The notes: generated from the sequence alone by a model not told the origin. A stretch of 64,000 bases of DNA from Brucella pseudogrignonensis (GCF_002252525.1 NZ_NNRM01000039.1:1-64000); one strand, 5' to 3'; shown: positions 9,111 to 17,747, counted from the stretch's first letter. Program-made: numbers and translations.

Positions 9111-10697
9111 CTATTGATCGATCCAGAGATCGTACCAGCTTGAAGAATCCCAGCGCGGTGTATTGTGATGGTTCTTCAACACCTTGCTGGTCACACCAAC
9201 AAACGGATGTTCGATTGCGAAGATAACGGGAAGGTCCTTCATCTCCAGCTTCTGAATCTGATGATAAAGGTCAGCACGCTTTGCCGGATCCAGCTCGGAA
9301 GCGGCCTGATCGATCAGCTGATCCATTTCATCCGATTTGTAATCGAACTGGTTCGACCATGCCGTACCGACAGGCGCGCCTGAGCGCAGCCAGACGGTGG
9401 TGGAGACGGCCGGATCCGAACGGAACTGGTGCCAGCCACTTGCTGTATCGAAATCATGGTCACGATAAACACCATTGAGGAAGCCCGGCGCATCATTCGT
9501 CAGGATTTCCACGTCGATGCCAACTTCCTTCATGGCTTGCGCATAATATTCGGCCCAGAGCTGCGTATATTCGCCCCATGGCGCAGGACGGTGACGGAGC
9601 TTGAAGCGGATGCCATCAGGACCTGCCGGAAAGCCAGCTTCATCAAGCAGCTGTTTTGCCTTTTCGACGTCGTACGCATAGGTCTGAACATCGTCAGTGT
9701 AATTTGCGCCACCTGAGCTTGGAATTGGGCCTCGACCTGGCTTGGCATAGCCGCGCATGATGGTCCTGATCGCAAAATCAATATCGAGGGCGTGATAAAT
9801 GGCCTGACGCACTTTCAGATTGGCGAGGATCGGATTGCGCAGATTGAATTCAACGGTCGAATGGGCAACGTTGTTTTCAAAGCCCTTCGTTCCAGTGTCG
9901 AAACGGCCATCTTTCTGAAGACGCTCAGTATCCGACATGGAAATGCCGTTAAAGCCAGTTTCCATCATCTCGCCTGCTTCAAGCGCTGCCGCAGCGGCTG
10001 CCTTATCGGGCATGAAACGCCATACAACACGATCGAGATAAGGGTATTCCTTGCCGCGCCAGTAATCATCATTGCGTTGTGCAATGATATGCTGGCCGCG
10101 CTCATATTCTACGAACTTGAATGGGCCCGTTCCGACAGGTGCAGAATTATATTTATTCTTGAGAATATCCGTGCCTTCATAAAGATGCTTGGGCACCGGA
10201 TGGCCGAGATCTGGCATTGCTGCAACCAGCAGTTCCAGCGGCATCGGCTTTGAATAGTTGAAAACTGCCGTGTGAGGATCGGTGCAATCGACGGATTCCA
10301 GATTGGCCTGAAGCGTCGTTGAATAGTTGAGCAGTTTTTTCCAAAGATTCATCGCGCTGAAGGAAACGTCCTCGCAGGTGAACGGCTGACCATCATGCCA
10401 ACGCACATTCTCGCGCAGCTTGAACGTGATGGCCTTACCATCTTCTGAAGACGACCAGCTCGTGGCCAATACGGGCACGTAACCCTCATAGGTCCGGTCA
10501 ATCAACGGCTCCATAATACGACCCGTGATCTGATAAACCCCCGTAGAGGCACGAAGCGCTGGATTGAGAACACCCTGTTCAGTGTTCATATGGACAATGA
10601 CCGTGCCGCCACGCTTCACATCTTCGGCATGGGAGGATGCCGTTGCAAGCGAAAAGGCAACGAGAAACAGGCCAAGGCCGGCTTTTCTGATATGCAT
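9111..10697 (-). CDS. Periplasmic substrate-binding protein, family 5 (peptide/nickel ABC transporter)
   Basis: A 528-residue exported solute-binding protein. The start at 10697 follows AGGGGA by seven bases. The N-terminus is a signal peptide (MHIRKAGLGLFLVAFSLATA, then SSHAED with a likely AHA-type cleavage site). The mature part has family-5 features: GGTVIVHMNTEQGVLNPAL at the start, KLRENVRWHDGQPFTCEDV and GTGPFKFVEYERG. It is the first gene of the operon and has its own putative promoter. It should deliver a small peptide or amino acid-derived compound to the permeases. Downstream enzymes suggest the ligand is processed by oxidation and amide or thiazoline hydrolysis. Confidence 0.9.
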   Translation of the reverse strand: MHIRKAGLGLFLVAFSLATASSHAEDVKRGGTVIVHMNTEQGVLNPALRASTGVYQITGRIMEPLIDRTYEGYVPVLATSWSSSEDGKAITFKLRENVRWHDGQPFTCEDVSFSAMNLWKKLLNYSTTLQANLESVDCTDPHTAVFNYSKPMPLELLVAAMPDLGHPVPKHLYEGTDILKNKYNSAPVGTGPFKFVEYERGQHIIAQRNDDYWRGKEYPYLDRVVWRFMPDKAAAAAALEAGEMMETGFNGISMSDTERLQKDGRFDTGTKGFENNVAHSTVEFNLRNPILANLKVRQAIYHALDIDFAIRTIMRGYAKPGRGPIPSSGGANYTDDVQTYAYDVEKAKQLLDEAGFPAGPDGIRFKLRHRPAPWGEYTQLWAEYYAQAMKEVGIDVEILTNDAPGFLNGVYRDHDFDTASGWHQFRSDPAVSTTVWLRSGAPVGTAWSNQFDYKSDEMDQLIDQAASELDPAKRADLYHQIQKLEMKDLPVIFAIEHPFVGVTSKVLKNHHNTPRWDSSSWYDLWIDQ

Positions 10698-10829
10698 TCT
10701 GTGTTCCCCTGAAGAACTTTGAGGAGGGCTTTTCCAGCCTCTTTTCCCCCACGTCCCATTATTGTTCAAGCCCCTGAAATTGTTCAGCAAAGCTCTTTTC
10801 TTGCTATAATATTGCCTGCAAGCATTCTT

Positions 10830-10857
10830 ATGCTAGAATCTCTATTATCTTTGTCAA
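10830..10857 (-). promoter_or_regulatory. Putative sigma70 promoter for the transporter operon
   Basis: On the minus strand TTGACA (10852-10857) is followed after 16 bases by TAGCAT (10830-10835) in a strongly AT-rich stretch. Transcription would begin near 10823, leaving a leader of about 125 nt before the binding-protein ATG. The rest of 10698-11087 is AT-rich and shows no gene. The divergent VOC gene must have its promoter in the same interval. Confidence 0.45.
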
Positions 10858-11087
10858 TATAAACTATTATTCATCTTCAATTTGGTAAAATATACCGCAA
10901 TTTCTGCGTTAATAAGTGTCGATTTTCTGCAATCGAGCTTGTCTGTTATCCGTTTCCCCGCAACTGTGACAAGGCCACGTCCCTTACGCCACCATCCTCG
11001 CCTGTCACCAGCACACTCTAGTCCGAGCAAGACCAGCCTTGGGTTTCCCGATAAGGTCTTCATCCAAGCATAACAAAGGAATATCGC

Positions 11088-11948
11088 ATGTCGCATCCCG
11101 TCAACGGAGTTGACCACGTCTTTCTTCTTGTCAACGATCTGGAGAAAAGTGCCGAGCAATATCGCCGTTTTGGCTTTACTCTTAGTCCACGCGGCCTGCA
11201 CAGCAAAGAAAAGGGTACCGGGAATTATACGATCATGTTCCCGGATGATTATTTTGAGCTTCTTGGCATCGTTTCTGAAACCGACGGAAATCTACATCAG
11301 CGCGAAAAACTTGCAGCACAAGGCGAAGGTCTGCACGCGATTGCCTGTCGTATAGCCAGTGCGAGTGACGCAAAGAAGGAACTGACTGAACTGGGCCTGA
11401 AGACAGGAGACGTAGGAGCGTTTTCACGCCCTGTCGAACTGCCAGGCGGCGGTGAGGGTGTCGCCGCGTTCGAAACGGTTTCTTTCGCTGATAGCGAAGT
11501 GCCCCAGGGCATGGTCTTCATGTGCCAGCACAAAACGCACGAAACGGTCTGGCTGCCGGAATTGATAAAACATGCGAATGGCGCGAATGGGCTTGCAGCA
11601 ATCATTGCAATCTCGGACCAGCCTGAAGCAACAGCTGAGGGCTTCGCTCGCCTATTTTCCGCTGGCACTGCAAACCAGGAGGATGGGCACTGGCAGGTTT
11701 ATACCGGCCCGCGCTCTGCTGCGATCATTGTTTATGACCGCGAAGCGGCCGAGAGCATTTACGGAAAAGCTGTTGTGAATTCAACGCCACAAGGAGCATT
11801 TGCATCACTACGCGTTCAGGTCACAGCACTTTCCAAAACGCGTGCAGCGCTCGATGGGAACAACATTACCTATACGACAACAAGCAACGGAATAATCATC
11901 GCACCTGTCGACGCAAGCGGGACAATTCTCGAGTTTTCCGAAGCCTGA
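11088..11948 (+). CDS. VOC-family (glyoxalase-like) protein
   Basis: A 286-residue protein with a glyoxalase-like fold. NGVDHVFLLVNDLEKSAEQY is the typical first beta-alpha unit of a VOC module, with His in the metal position, and DYFELLGIV supplies the Glu-bearing strand. A second, more divergent module occupies the C-terminal half. Such proteins act as dioxygenases, lyases or drug-binding proteins. The start follows AAAGGA by seven bases. It is divergent from the peptide-type transporter operon and shares its upstream region, so a functional link is possible but unproven. No specific reaction can be assigned. Confidence 0.75.
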   Translation: MSHPVNGVDHVFLLVNDLEKSAEQYRRFGFTLSPRGLHSKEKGTGNYTIMFPDDYFELLGIVSETDGNLHQREKLAAQGEGLHAIACRIASASDAKKELTELGLKTGDVGAFSRPVELPGGGEGVAAFETVSFADSEVPQGMVFMCQHKTHETVWLPELIKHANGANGLAAIIAISDQPEATAEGFARLFSAGTANQEDGHWQVYTGPRSAAIIVYDREAAESIYGKAVVNSTPQGAFASLRVQVTALSKTRAALDGNNITYTTTSNGIIIAPVDASGTILEFSEA

Positions 11949-11978
11949 AGGCTAAACCGCCCTACCCTTTTGCAACAA

Positions 11979-12006
11979 GAGTTCGACAAGAAATCTTGTC
12001 GAACTC
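11979..12006. terminator. 13-bp hairpin downstream of the VOC gene
   Basis: GAGTTCGACAAGA and TCTTGTCGAACTC form a perfect 13-bp inverted repeat with a two-base AA centre. It lies 31 bases after the VOC stop codon. No clear T-run follows, so it may be a weak terminator, an mRNA stabiliser or a protein site. The rest of 12007-12233 shows nothing I can support as a gene. Confidence 0.5.
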
Positions 12007-12233
12007 ATTCACATGATCCACAAACAACAAGGCATCATTTCGGCTGCAAAAGCACTCTCTATCAAACAACAGTTCTGTGTATCGAAACGCACCTTCCGGC
12101 AGCGCTTGAAGCTTAAGCCTTTCTACGTGCCAACTGAAAATTTCGTGCATAAGAACCCGGTTATGCGTCTCCGCCAGACGTCAGCGCCCAAGCCAAGCTA
12201 AAAATACGATTAAAATATACACACCAATTCGTT

Positions 12234-12332
12234 TATACGCTTAAACGCATAAAATCGTTTTATGCGCAATAGCGTATAAGGCCGCTATATACGGCGTAGC
12301 GTATATTGACAATAAATACGCTTTCGCGTATA
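12234..12332. promoter_or_regulatory. hipBA promoter with four operators phased at 27 bp
   Basis: Four 18-bp imperfect palindromes, consensus TATACGC-N4-GCGTATA, start at 12234, 12261, 12288 and 12315, exactly 27 bp apart. A near-ideal sigma70 promoter is present: TTGACA at 12306-12311, 17-bp spacer, TATATT at 12329-12334. The fourth operator fills the spacer and touches the -10, and the third abuts the -35. The known E. coli HipB operator pattern (TATCC-N8-GGATA) has the same geometry, here TATAC-N8-GTATA. Confidence 0.85.
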
Positions 12333-12352
12333 TTCATGCTCAGAGAGGTCGC

Positions 12353-12601
12353 ATGAATAACATTGTCCGAACACCACCCCACATCGGGGCTGCGATAAGA
12401 AGGCAGCGCAAATTGAAGGGGCTCACGCAAACCCAGCTCGGAGAAAAAACCAAACTCCGGCAGGCTACGATTTCGCAGCTGGAGAACGGCGAAGGTGGCG
12501 TCCAACTCAACACGCTGACCGACGTTCTCGCTGCCCTGAATCTGGAGCTGGTCATACAGGAACGGTCAACGTCTGCGCATGACATTGAGGATCTCTTCTA
12601 G
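12353..12601 (+). CDS. hipB: HipB-type XRE antitoxin
   Basis: An 82-residue helix-turn-helix protein. The segment IGAAIRRQRKLKGLTQTQLG then EKTKLRQATISQLENGEGGV is a classic XRE DNA-binding domain, and LNTLTDVLAALNLELVIQER closes it as in HipB. The last residues (DIEDLF) form the flexible acidic tail typical of HipB. It should repress its own operon through the four upstream palindromes and neutralise HipA. A GAGAGG sequence precedes the ATG. The stop codon TAG directly abuts the hipA ATG with no gap. Confidence 0.92.
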   Translation: MNNIVRTPPHIGAAIRRQRKLKGLTQTQLGEKTKLRQATISQLENGEGGVQLNTLTDVLAALNLELVIQERSTSAHDIEDLF

Positions 12602-13942
12602 ATGGCACGTACCAAGAGAAATCCACCTCTGCGGGTACTGCTCAACGGAAGAGACGTCGGCATGCTTGCACGCGCTTCCAGCGGCGCGATTGATTTTCAG
12701 TATGCGCAGGAGTGGCTTGAATGGGACAATGCTATACCGGTGTCGCTATCGCTCCCTTTGCGAGAAGACCGCTATATTGGTGCGCCGGTACTCGCCGTGC
12801 TCGAGAACCTTCTGCCAGACAACAAGGCAATACGGGACAGAGTGGCGGCAAAGGTGCAGGCGAGCGGCACAGATGCTTACAGCCTGCTGAGCAAGATTGG
12901 CGCTGACTGTGTCGGTGCCCTCCAGTTCCTGCCAGACAATGCCGACGTAGGAAAGACTGGCACGATCGAAGGTCGCCCCATCAGCGATAAAGAAATCGCC
13001 GAAAAGATTGCCGACCTCAAATCATCCCCCCTCGGCATGGATGAGAATGACGATTTCCGCATTTCCATAGCCGGAGCCCAGGAAAAGACCGCACTGCTCT
13101 ATCATGAGGGCAAGTGGCAAGTTCCGCTCGGAACAACGCCAACGACGCATATCATCAAACCGCAGATTGGGCAGATTCCGAACGGTATCGATCTCAGCAA
13201 CAGCGTCGAGAACGAATATCTCTGCATGAAGCTTTGCAAGGCATTTGGGCTTGATGTCGCCAATGTTGAAATAGTCGATTTTGCGGGCACTAAGGCTCTT
13301 GCTGTGGAACGCTTCGACCGCATCTGGACGCGCGATGGCCGTCTACTACGCCGTCCACAAGAAGATATGTGCCAGGCGCTATCAGTACCGCCTAACCTCA
13401 AATACCAAGCTGATGGCGGTCCTGATAATCAGGCCATCATGCAACTGCTCAAGGGAAGCGACAAACCACAAGATGATCAGCTTGCCTATTTGAAGGCGCA
13501 GCTCATCTTCTGGTTACTCGGTGCCACCGATGGCCACGCGAAAAATTTCAGCGTCTTTCTAACGCCGGGAATGCGATACACGCTGACACCGCTCTATGAC
13601 ATCCTCACCGCGCAGCCGAGCATTGATTCAAATCAGGTCAGCACCAAGAAATTCAAGCTGGCAATGTCGGTGGGTGACAACAACCACTACAAGATCAGTG
13701 ACATCACCCCGCGCCATTTCATACAGACTGCGGATCGCTGTAAATTCGATCAGTCGAAGCTGATTGCTGAACTAGAACAGCTTCTGGCGCTCGGGGAGAA
13801 AACTGCCCAATCAACAATAAGCGGACTTGCTCATAAGCTGCCAGATCAACTGACAGACAGCGTCCTGGCGCGCATCGTGGCAAGAATCCGAAGCATCTCG
13901 TTGTGGCCACAAAATCAGGGCAAATCGGACACTCAAAGCTAA
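12602..13942 (+). CDS. hipA: HipA serine/threonine kinase toxin
   Basis: A 446-residue HipA-family kinase. In E. coli HipA phosphorylates glutamyl-tRNA synthetase and drives persistence. Visible motifs: the N-terminal HipA_N domain (VLLNGRDVGMLARASSGAID); the activation-loop region DFRISIAGAQEKTALL with S155 equivalent to the autophosphorylated Ser150; K186 in THIIKPQIG for ATP; catalytic D310 in GATDGHAKNFSVFL; and metal-binding D333 in LYDILTA. All key residues are present and length is normal. It forms an operon with hipB. Flanking IS21 and mobile-protein debris suggests arrival on mobile DNA. Confidence 0.92.
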   Translation: MARTKRNPPLRVLLNGRDVGMLARASSGAIDFQYAQEWLEWDNAIPVSLSLPLREDRYIGAPVLAVLENLLPDNKAIRDRVAAKVQASGTDAYSLLSKIGADCVGALQFLPDNADVGKTGTIEGRPISDKEIAEKIADLKSSPLGMDENDDFRISIAGAQEKTALLYHEGKWQVPLGTTPTTHIIKPQIGQIPNGIDLSNSVENEYLCMKLCKAFGLDVANVEIVDFAGTKALAVERFDRIWTRDGRLLRRPQEDMCQALSVPPNLKYQADGGPDNQAIMQLLKGSDKPQDDQLAYLKAQLIFWLLGATDGHAKNFSVFLTPGMRYTLTPLYDILTAQPSIDSNQVSTKKFKLAMSVGDNNHYKISDITPRHFIQTADRCKFDQSKLIAELEQLLALGEKTAQSTISGLAHKLPDQLTDSVLARIVARIRSISLWPQNQGKSDTQS

Positions 13943-13970
13943 ATCGCTGGCGCTAATATAGAGGTGTTGG

Positions 13971-14024
13971 TTTCCACGCAGAACTGAGCCGGTTAGGCAG
14001 ATAATTTCCATTAAGAACTGAGCC
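13971..14024 (+). repeat. Direct repeats marking an IS21-like left end
   Basis: Two 20-bp repeats, TTTCCAnnnaGAACTGAGCC, start at 13971 and 14005, 34 bp apart, and differ at only three positions. Multiple short terminal repeats of this kind bind IstA at IS21-family ends. They lie directly upstream of the istA fragment. Confidence 0.65.
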
Positions 14025-14077
14025 ATGTGAACCTTCCCCCAAACGCGGTGAGCAACGGGGGCAAGGGAGTGATCCAC

Positions 14078-14239
14078 ATGGGACTGTTAAACATCATCCG
14101 TCGGACGGCGCTGCGAGAGAAGCAGTCGATCCGTGAGATCAGCCGACGCACCGGGCTGTCGCGCAACACGATCACAAAGTATTTGAACGCAGGTACAATC
14201 GAGCCGACGTTTACGGTAACAAGGAAGAATACGCGCTGA
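14078..14239 (+). mobile_element. IS21-family istA N-terminal remnant
   Basis: The reading MGLLNIIRRTALREKQSIRE, then ISRRTGLSRNTITKYLNAGT and IEPTF is the helix-turn-helix N-terminus of an IS21 IstA transposase. After about residue 47 the similarity ends and the frame closes within a few codons at 14239. No istB or right end is seen, so it is a truncated, inactive copy. The start has GGGAG upstream. Confidence 0.78.
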
Positions 14240-14295
14240 AGCTGTATGAAAACCTGGCCGAGATGCGAACAAAGCGCGGCCCACGCGGCACCAGA

Positions 14296-14621
14296 CGAGT
14301 GTGGGATTTCAACACATCACCCAGATTAGCCTCGGCTACGACAGCATAGATGAGAACGCTATCCAATAACTCGGCTGATTGCCGCAGGGCTCATGAGCGT
14401 TACGACTTAGTGCCTCCGTGGGCTCCACTCCAGAGCTGTAATGCGTGGCTGTGCAACGTTCAGTGGCTTCCAGAACTGCCCTGTCGTCAACCGATAGATT
14501 CATGAATAGCCCTCATCTCCCCTTCCGGGCGGATCAACGACTCCATTGTTCGCAGAGGCTTCAATTGCTGGTCGAGCGCCCGCCGAGCGAGCACGTTTAG
14601 ATTTCGCTTCTTTGAATTCAT
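14296..14621 (-). pseudogene. 'Mobile mystery protein A' (XRE-type), multiply frameshifted
   Basis: With a good AGGAG ribosome site, the minus strand from 14621 reads MNSKKRNLNVLARRALDQQL, then KPLRTMESLIRPEGEMRAIH and ESIG, and stops at 14487-14489. Restoring one base gives MTTGQFWKPLNVAQPRITAL, the helix-turn-helix of the family. A third frame at about 14384-14296 gives RQSAELLDSVLIYAVVAEAN and LGDVLKSHTR, the family C-terminus. At least two frameshifts have destroyed the gene. The family is commonly paired with a Fic-type 'mobile mystery protein B' on mobile DNA; no partner is seen here. Confidence 0.7.
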
Positions 14622-14689
14622 AGTTTTAAATCTCCTATCCCTTTATAGCCTATAAGTTCTGACGCACGAGTTGTGCTGACCTAAAGATT

Positions 14690-15016
14690 TTAACTATTTA
14701 AGGTTTCAGAATGGCCACATTTCGTAGGAGTCACGGACCAGTAATGAAGAATGATATCAAATGAGGGTCGCAGCGGTCTATGCAACGACAGAAACACTGC
14801 GCTCCCACATTCGTCGGCGCCCCATCCTGGATTTCCCGCATTATCGGAATTTATGCCAGTATCGCTTCCGCCATTCAGCATCGATGACACAAAGTCGGTC
14901 GGGAGAAATCGCCAATAATTCGGAGAACTCTTGATCTGGCTTATCCAAAAAGTCAGATCTTGCCACTTCATGTATGCAGAATGTGCATTGATCATACGAT
15001 AGTTGGCATTGGTCAT
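14690..15016 (-). CDS. Hypothetical protein, doubtful
   Basis: An open frame of 108 codons starting MTNANYRMINAHSAYMKWQD with only a weak upstream purine stretch (AACTGAGA). It has several Trp and Tyr residues, no signal peptide and no motif I recognise. It stands alone between the mobile-element debris and the symporter gene. It may be a real small gene or chance; I lean to doubtful. Confidence 0.25.
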   Translation of the reverse strand: MTNANYRMINAHSAYMKWQDLTFWISQIKSSPNYWRFLPTDFVSSMLNGGSDTGINSDNAGNPGWGADECGSAVFLSLHRPLRPSFDIILHYWSVTPTKCGHSETLNS

Positions 15017-15107
15017 TCTCAGTTATCCAAGGTTATGAATTTCCTCACATGAGAGGTGTGCTGCCGGGAGGATGAAGGCAGTAGCTCTCCATTCTTGGGA
15101 GGAAATA

Positions 15108-16424
15108 ATGAGAGGACTGTTCAGTCAACTCTACATTCAGGTTTTGATCGGCATTGTTATCGGCTGCCTCATAGGCTTCTTCTGGCCTGACACAGCCACC
15201 TCTTTGCAACCATTTGCGACTGGTTTCATCAAACTCATCAAGATGCTGCTCGCCCCGATTATTTTCGGAACGGTGGTCCTTGGTATCGCAAAAATGGGCA
15301 ATGTTCACGAAGTGGGGCGCATTGGAACTGTTGCGCTCATCTATTTCGAGATCGCATCGACCATTGCTCTGGTGCTTGGCCTGATTGTCGTCAATCTGAT
15401 GCAGCCGGGAGCGGGTATGAATATTGATGCCAGTCAGATCGATGCATCATCGATTGCAGGCTATCAGAAGAGTGCAGCCGAACATGGCGGCGTCATTGAT
15501 TTCTTTTTGGATATCATTCCGCAAACCATTGTCGGCGCTTTCGCTTCCGGCGCAATGTTGCAAGTCATTCTGATCGCACTTCTGTTCGGTATTGCCCTGG
15601 TACAGATCGGCGAGCGCGCGAAGCCTTTTGTCGATGTGATCGACGTGTCGCTGCAGGCACTTTTCCGTATCGTTGGAATGGTTATGAAGCTGGCGCCATT
15701 GGGCGCTGGCGCTGGCGTTGCCTACACGATTGGCAAGCACGGTATCGGAACAATCTGGTCTCTCGGCCACCTGATGCTCGCGGTCTATCTGACATCGATT
15801 CTTTTCGTGGTTCTCGTCCTAGGCACCGTCGCGCGCTGGACGGGCTTTCCACTTCTTCAGTTCTTCCGATATTTCAAGGATGAGATTTTCATCACATTGG
15901 CGACCTGCTCAACAGAGGCGGTCCTGCCACGCATGATGACCAAGCTTGAACGTCTTGGCGTCAGCAAGCCAGTCGTCGGACTGGTGCTGCCAACTGGCTA
16001 CGCTTTCAATGCTGATGGCACCTGTATCTATCTGACAATGGCTGCAATCTTTATCGCGCAGGCCACCAATACCGATCTTAGCCTCTGGGGGCAGTTAGGT
16101 ATTCTCGGCGTCCTGTTGCTCACTTCCAAAGGATCAGCAGGCGTGGCCGGTGCAGGCTTTGTCACGCTCGCCGCAACCCTTTCCACCTTCCACACCGTAC
16201 CTGTAGCCGGGCTGGTCCTGCTTCTTGGTGTTGATCGTTTCATGAACGAAGCACGCGCTGTCGTGAACCTGATCGGAAATGGCGTTGCAACGATTGCAGT
16301 CGCCAAATGGGAAGGTGAACTCGACATGGATACCGTACGCCAGGTCATCGCCGAACAGAAAGGCCAGACGCCACGGAAAATAACCGCTCAGGCACTGCCG
16401 GAAGCCACTCATCAGCACGCTTAG
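15108..16424 (+). CDS. Dicarboxylate/cation symporter (DAACS family, DctA-like)
   Basis: A 438-residue membrane transporter of the dicarboxylate/amino acid:cation symporter family. Start at 15108 is supported by GGGAGGA six bases upstream. Diagnostic segments are PIIFGTVVLGIAKMGNVHEV near the N-terminus, LPTGYAFNADGTCIYLTMAA with the conserved substrate-site region, and SKGSAGVAGAGFVTLAATL, the reentrant-loop motif. DctA proteins import C4-dicarboxylates such as succinate, malate and tartrate-like acids with protons or sodium. The next gene, 34 bases downstream, is D(-)-tartrate dehydratase, so D-tartrate is the likely substrate here. Confidence 0.88.
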   Translation: MRGLFSQLYIQVLIGIVIGCLIGFFWPDTATSLQPFATGFIKLIKMLLAPIIFGTVVLGIAKMGNVHEVGRIGTVALIYFEIASTIALVLGLIVVNLMQPGAGMNIDASQIDASSIAGYQKSAAEHGGVIDFFLDIIPQTIVGAFASGAMLQVILIALLFGIALVQIGERAKPFVDVIDVSLQALFRIVGMVMKLAPLGAGAGVAYTIGKHGIGTIWSLGHLMLAVYLTSILFVVLVLGTVARWTGFPLLQFFRYFKDEIFITLATCSTEAVLPRMMTKLERLGVSKPVVGLVLPTGYAFNADGTCIYLTMAAIFIAQATNTDLSLWGQLGILGVLLLTSKGSAGVAGAGFVTLAATLSTFHTVPVAGLVLLLGVDRFMNEARAVVNLIGNGVATIAVAKWEGELDMDTVRQVIAEQKGQTPRKITAQALPEATHQHA

Positions 16425-16458
16425 CATAAAGAATTCAGCAGAATAGGAGATAGATATC

Positions 16459-17622
16459 ATGCGCATCATCGAAGTCCGTGAAGTGACCAAACCGATCTCT
16501 TCGCCGATCCGTAACGCGTATATCGACTTCAGCAAAATGACGGCGAGCCTCGTGGCAGTCGTTACTGATGTCGTCCGTGATGGCCGCCGGGTCGTGGGTT
16601 ATGGTTTTAACTCAAATGGTCGCTACGGACAGGGCGGGCTCATTCGTGAACGGTTCCGGGATCGTATTCTGCAGGCAGACCCTGAAAGCCTGGTCAACGA
16701 AGCCGGTGATAATCTCGACCCACACAAGATCTGGGGGGCTATGATGGCCAATGAAAAGCCAGGCGGCCATGGCGAACGCTCGGTTGCAGTCGGTACAATC
16801 GACATGGCTGTTTGGGATGCGGTTGCAAAAATTGCTGGAAAGCCCCTTTTTCGCCTGCTCGCAGAAACCAAGGGTGTTGAGGCTAACCCGCGCGTGTTCG
16901 TTTATGCGGCTGGCGGATATTACTATCCGGGCAAAGACGATTCCGCTCTGCGCAAGGAAATGCGCAGCTATCTCGACCGTGGCTATAATGTCGTCAAAAT
17001 GAAAATTGGCGGCGCGTCCATTGACGAAGACAAGCGCCGTATCGAAGCTGTTCTCGAAGAAATCGGATCAGAAGCCCGGCTGGCTGTTGATGCCAATGGT
17101 CGTTTCGATCTTGAAACCGGCATAGCCTATGCAAAGATGCTGCGTGATTATCCGCTGTTCTGGTACGAAGAAGTTGGCGATCCACTCGATTACCAGCTTC
17201 AGGCCGCACTCTCCGAATTCTATCCCGGTGCGATGGCAACTGGCGAAAACCTGTTCTCCCATCAGGATGCGCGGAACCTGATCCGGTACGGTGGTATGCG
17301 CCCGGATCGCGACTGGCTACAATTTGATTGCGCACTCTCTTATGGCCTTGTCGAATATCTTCGGACGCTTGACGTGCTCGACCAGCTGGGCTGGTCTCCT
17401 TCGCGCTGCATCCCTCATGGTGGCCATCAGATGTCGCTGAACATTGCAGCTGGACTCGGGCTGGGCGGCAATGAGAGCTATCCAGACCTCTTCCAGCCTT
17501 ATGGCGGTTTCCCGGATGGGGTGAAAGTCGAAGACGGCCACATCGTCATGCCTGACCTTCCAGGCATCGGCTTTGAAGGAAAATCAGACCTGATCAAGGT
17601 CATGCGAGAACTTGCGGAATAA
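16459..17622 (+). CDS. tarD: D(-)-tartrate dehydratase (enolase superfamily)
   Basis: A 387-residue enolase-superfamily enzyme that closely resembles the characterised Bradyrhizobium TarD, which dehydrates D(-)-tartrate to oxaloacetate. Recognisable stretches are KPISSPIRNAYIDFSKM, FNSNGRYGQGGLIRERF and NEKPGGHGERSVAVGTIDMA. Catalytic residues are in place: the KxK base with K182 in VVKMKIGG, metal ligands D211 (AVDANGRF), E237 (FWYEE) and E263 (ATGENLF), and H320 in RCIPHGGHQ. AGGAG lies before the ATG. Together with the upstream symporter it makes a two-gene tartrate uptake and breakdown unit, ending at a strong terminator. From memory I place it with TarD rather than other enolase-superfamily dehydratases. 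Confidence 0.92.
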   Translation: MRIIEVREVTKPISSPIRNAYIDFSKMTASLVAVVTDVVRDGRRVVGYGFNSNGRYGQGGLIRERFRDRILQADPESLVNEAGDNLDPHKIWGAMMANEKPGGHGERSVAVGTIDMAVWDAVAKIAGKPLFRLLAETKGVEANPRVFVYAAGGYYYPGKDDSALRKEMRSYLDRGYNVVKMKIGGASIDEDKRRIEAVLEEIGSEARLAVDANGRFDLETGIAYAKMLRDYPLFWYEEVGDPLDYQLQAALSEFYPGAMATGENLFSHQDARNLIRYGGMRPDRDWLQFDCALSYGLVEYLRTLDVLDQLGWSPSRCIPHGGHQMSLNIAAGLGLGGNESYPDLFQPYGGFPDGVKVEDGHIVMPDLPGIGFEGKSDLIKVMRELAE

Positions 17623-17628
17623 GGTTGC

Positions 17629-17656
17629 ATGGCGGGGTTTCACCCCGCCATTTTTC
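17629..17656 (+). terminator. Intrinsic terminator after tarD
   Basis: ATGGCGGGGT, loop TTC, ACCCCGCCAT forms a 10-bp GC-rich stem followed directly by TTTTT. It lies seven bases past the tarD stop and closes the tartrate unit. Confidence 0.9.
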
Positions 17657-17747
17657 GTTTGGCGTTCTCGAACACTCATGGGAGCCTGTTTCATACAGGG
17701 AGAGTTGGAGAACACAATTTTACAGTTTAATGGAGGAGGGACTGCAC

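Noticed and set aside
12013-12201. Plus-strand open frame of 62 codons before hipB
   Set aside because: No ribosome site and no recognisable motif; lies in an AT-rich intergenic region.
12234-12332. Short regular repeats as a CRISPR or iteron array
   Set aside because: Units are palindromic, 18 bp with 9-bp gaps, and coincide with the hipBA promoter; operators explain them fully.
13971-14024. CRISPR-like repeat pair
   Set aside because: Only two copies with a 14-base gap; better explained as IS21 end repeats.
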